A stretch of DNA of 6,045 nt from contig JBILVQ010000188.1 of assembly GCA_044370375.1 (NCBI GenBank), positions 1 to 6,045 on the forward strand, in the 5' to 3' direction. Under the pieces are notes generated by a model. That model was not told where the DNA came from. It did not search any database and worked only from the letters and a program-made list of their open reading frames with translations. Below are positions 5,822-6,045 of this stretch, in pieces. Each line of letters starts with the position of its first letter. Within the stretch, counting starts at the first letter, position 1. This DNA is from JBILVQ01 sp044370375. Its GTDB lineage: Bacteria; Bacteroidota; Bacteroidia; UBA4408. The position numbers were made by a program, and so were the translations under genes.

Positions 5822-6045
5822 ATGGAGGCAAAACGGATTAATATTGCTTTGGTTTTTACCTCTTTGTTGGGTTATCTGGAATGGGGAAAAGATAATGCGC
5901 AATTTTTGTTTCAGGCAGAGGCAGATATTTTTCGCAAGTTTTTTCAAGATCCGCAATCGTTAATTCATCCCTTTGTTTTGTTGCCCCTTTTCGGTCAGTT
6001 AATGTTGATAATTACGCTTTTTCAGAAAGTGCCCTCAAAAAGATT
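5822..6045 (+). CDS. Uncharacterised membrane protein, 3' truncated by the window
   Basis: An ATG-initiated frame runs open to the window end for 74 complete codons. It has a first hydrophobic segment (about 7-20, with LLGYLEWG at 15-22), a short loop (NAQFLFQAEADIFRKFF, 25-41), and a second segment with HPFVLLPLFGQLMLIITLFQK (49-69, described in parts: HPFVLLPL then FGQLMLIITLFQK). The pattern of an early LEWG, an acidic QxE-containing loop and a HPF-LLPLFGQ helix resembles a small conserved membrane protein of Bacteroidota whose function is unknown to me. The remaining helices are beyond the window. No Shine-Dalgarno is present; the start is preceded by the A-rich CCAAAAGATAA. It is transcribed divergently from the ABC operon, so any shared regulation would act in the 171-base gap. 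Confidence 0.8.
   Translation, partial: MEAKRINIALVFTSLLGYLEWGKDNAQFLFQAEADIFRKFFQDPQSLIHPFVLLPLFGQLMLIITLFQKVPSKR

Noticed and set aside
5759..5956. Minus-strand open frame of 65 codons opposite the right-end membrane protein
   Set aside because: It overlaps the plus-strand gene at 5822 and the divergent gap, with a composition typical of antisense frames.
1..6045. Defence, phage, CRISPR or transposon system
   Set aside because: No repeat array, transposase, integrase, tRNA-adjacent attachment site or toxin-antitoxin-like pair was seen; the two linked genes are an ordinary ABC ATPase and permease.

Overview
The window looks like ordinary chromosomal DNA from a member of the Bacteroidota (Flavobacteriales or Chitinophagales-like). 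This rests on the AT-rich composition, starts without a clear Shine-Dalgarno sequence, a TAnnTTTG-type promoter box upstream of the ABC operon, and the family mix (Bacteroidota-style serine hydrolase, Cys-rich YdeI/DUF1801 protein, small membrane protein of the HPFVLLPLFGQ type). Placement below phylum is inference.

Layout, left to right. Positions 1-395 (+) hold the C-terminal end of a two-domain sulfurtransferase with the mercaptopyruvate-sulfurtransferase-type active-site loop CGSGVTA; its N-terminal part lies outside the window. Positions 480-902 (+) encode a complete DUF1801 protein. Positions 983-2335 (+) encode a secreted beta-lactamase-fold serine hydrolase. A 288-base AT-rich gap with small repeats follows. 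Positions 2624-3247 (+) encode a second DUF1801-type protein, of the YdeI/OmpD-associated family, with an N-terminal Cys/His cluster. It converges, with only 9 bases between the stop codons, on a minus-strand two-gene operon: ABC ATPase (5650-4733) followed 6 bases later by a large polytopic permease (4726-3257). A small hairpin covers both convergent stop codons. Right of the operon a divergent intergenic region carries the likely operon promoter on the minus strand, a possible 34-residue membrane peptide (5701-5805, +), and the start of an uncharacterised membrane protein (5822 to the window end, +).

Functionally the only clear partnership is the ATPase and permease, which together make a complete ABC-2-like exporter or membrane-remodelling unit of unknown substrate. 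The plus-strand genes at 1-3247 are separated by 80-290 bases and are probably housekeeping or accessory single genes rather than one pathway. I found no mobile element, CRISPR array, RNA gene or defence locus, and nothing that amounts to a new multi-gene system. The best leads are small: the Cys/His cluster, the symmetric stop-codon hairpin, the roughly 12-helix permease, and the short membrane ORF.
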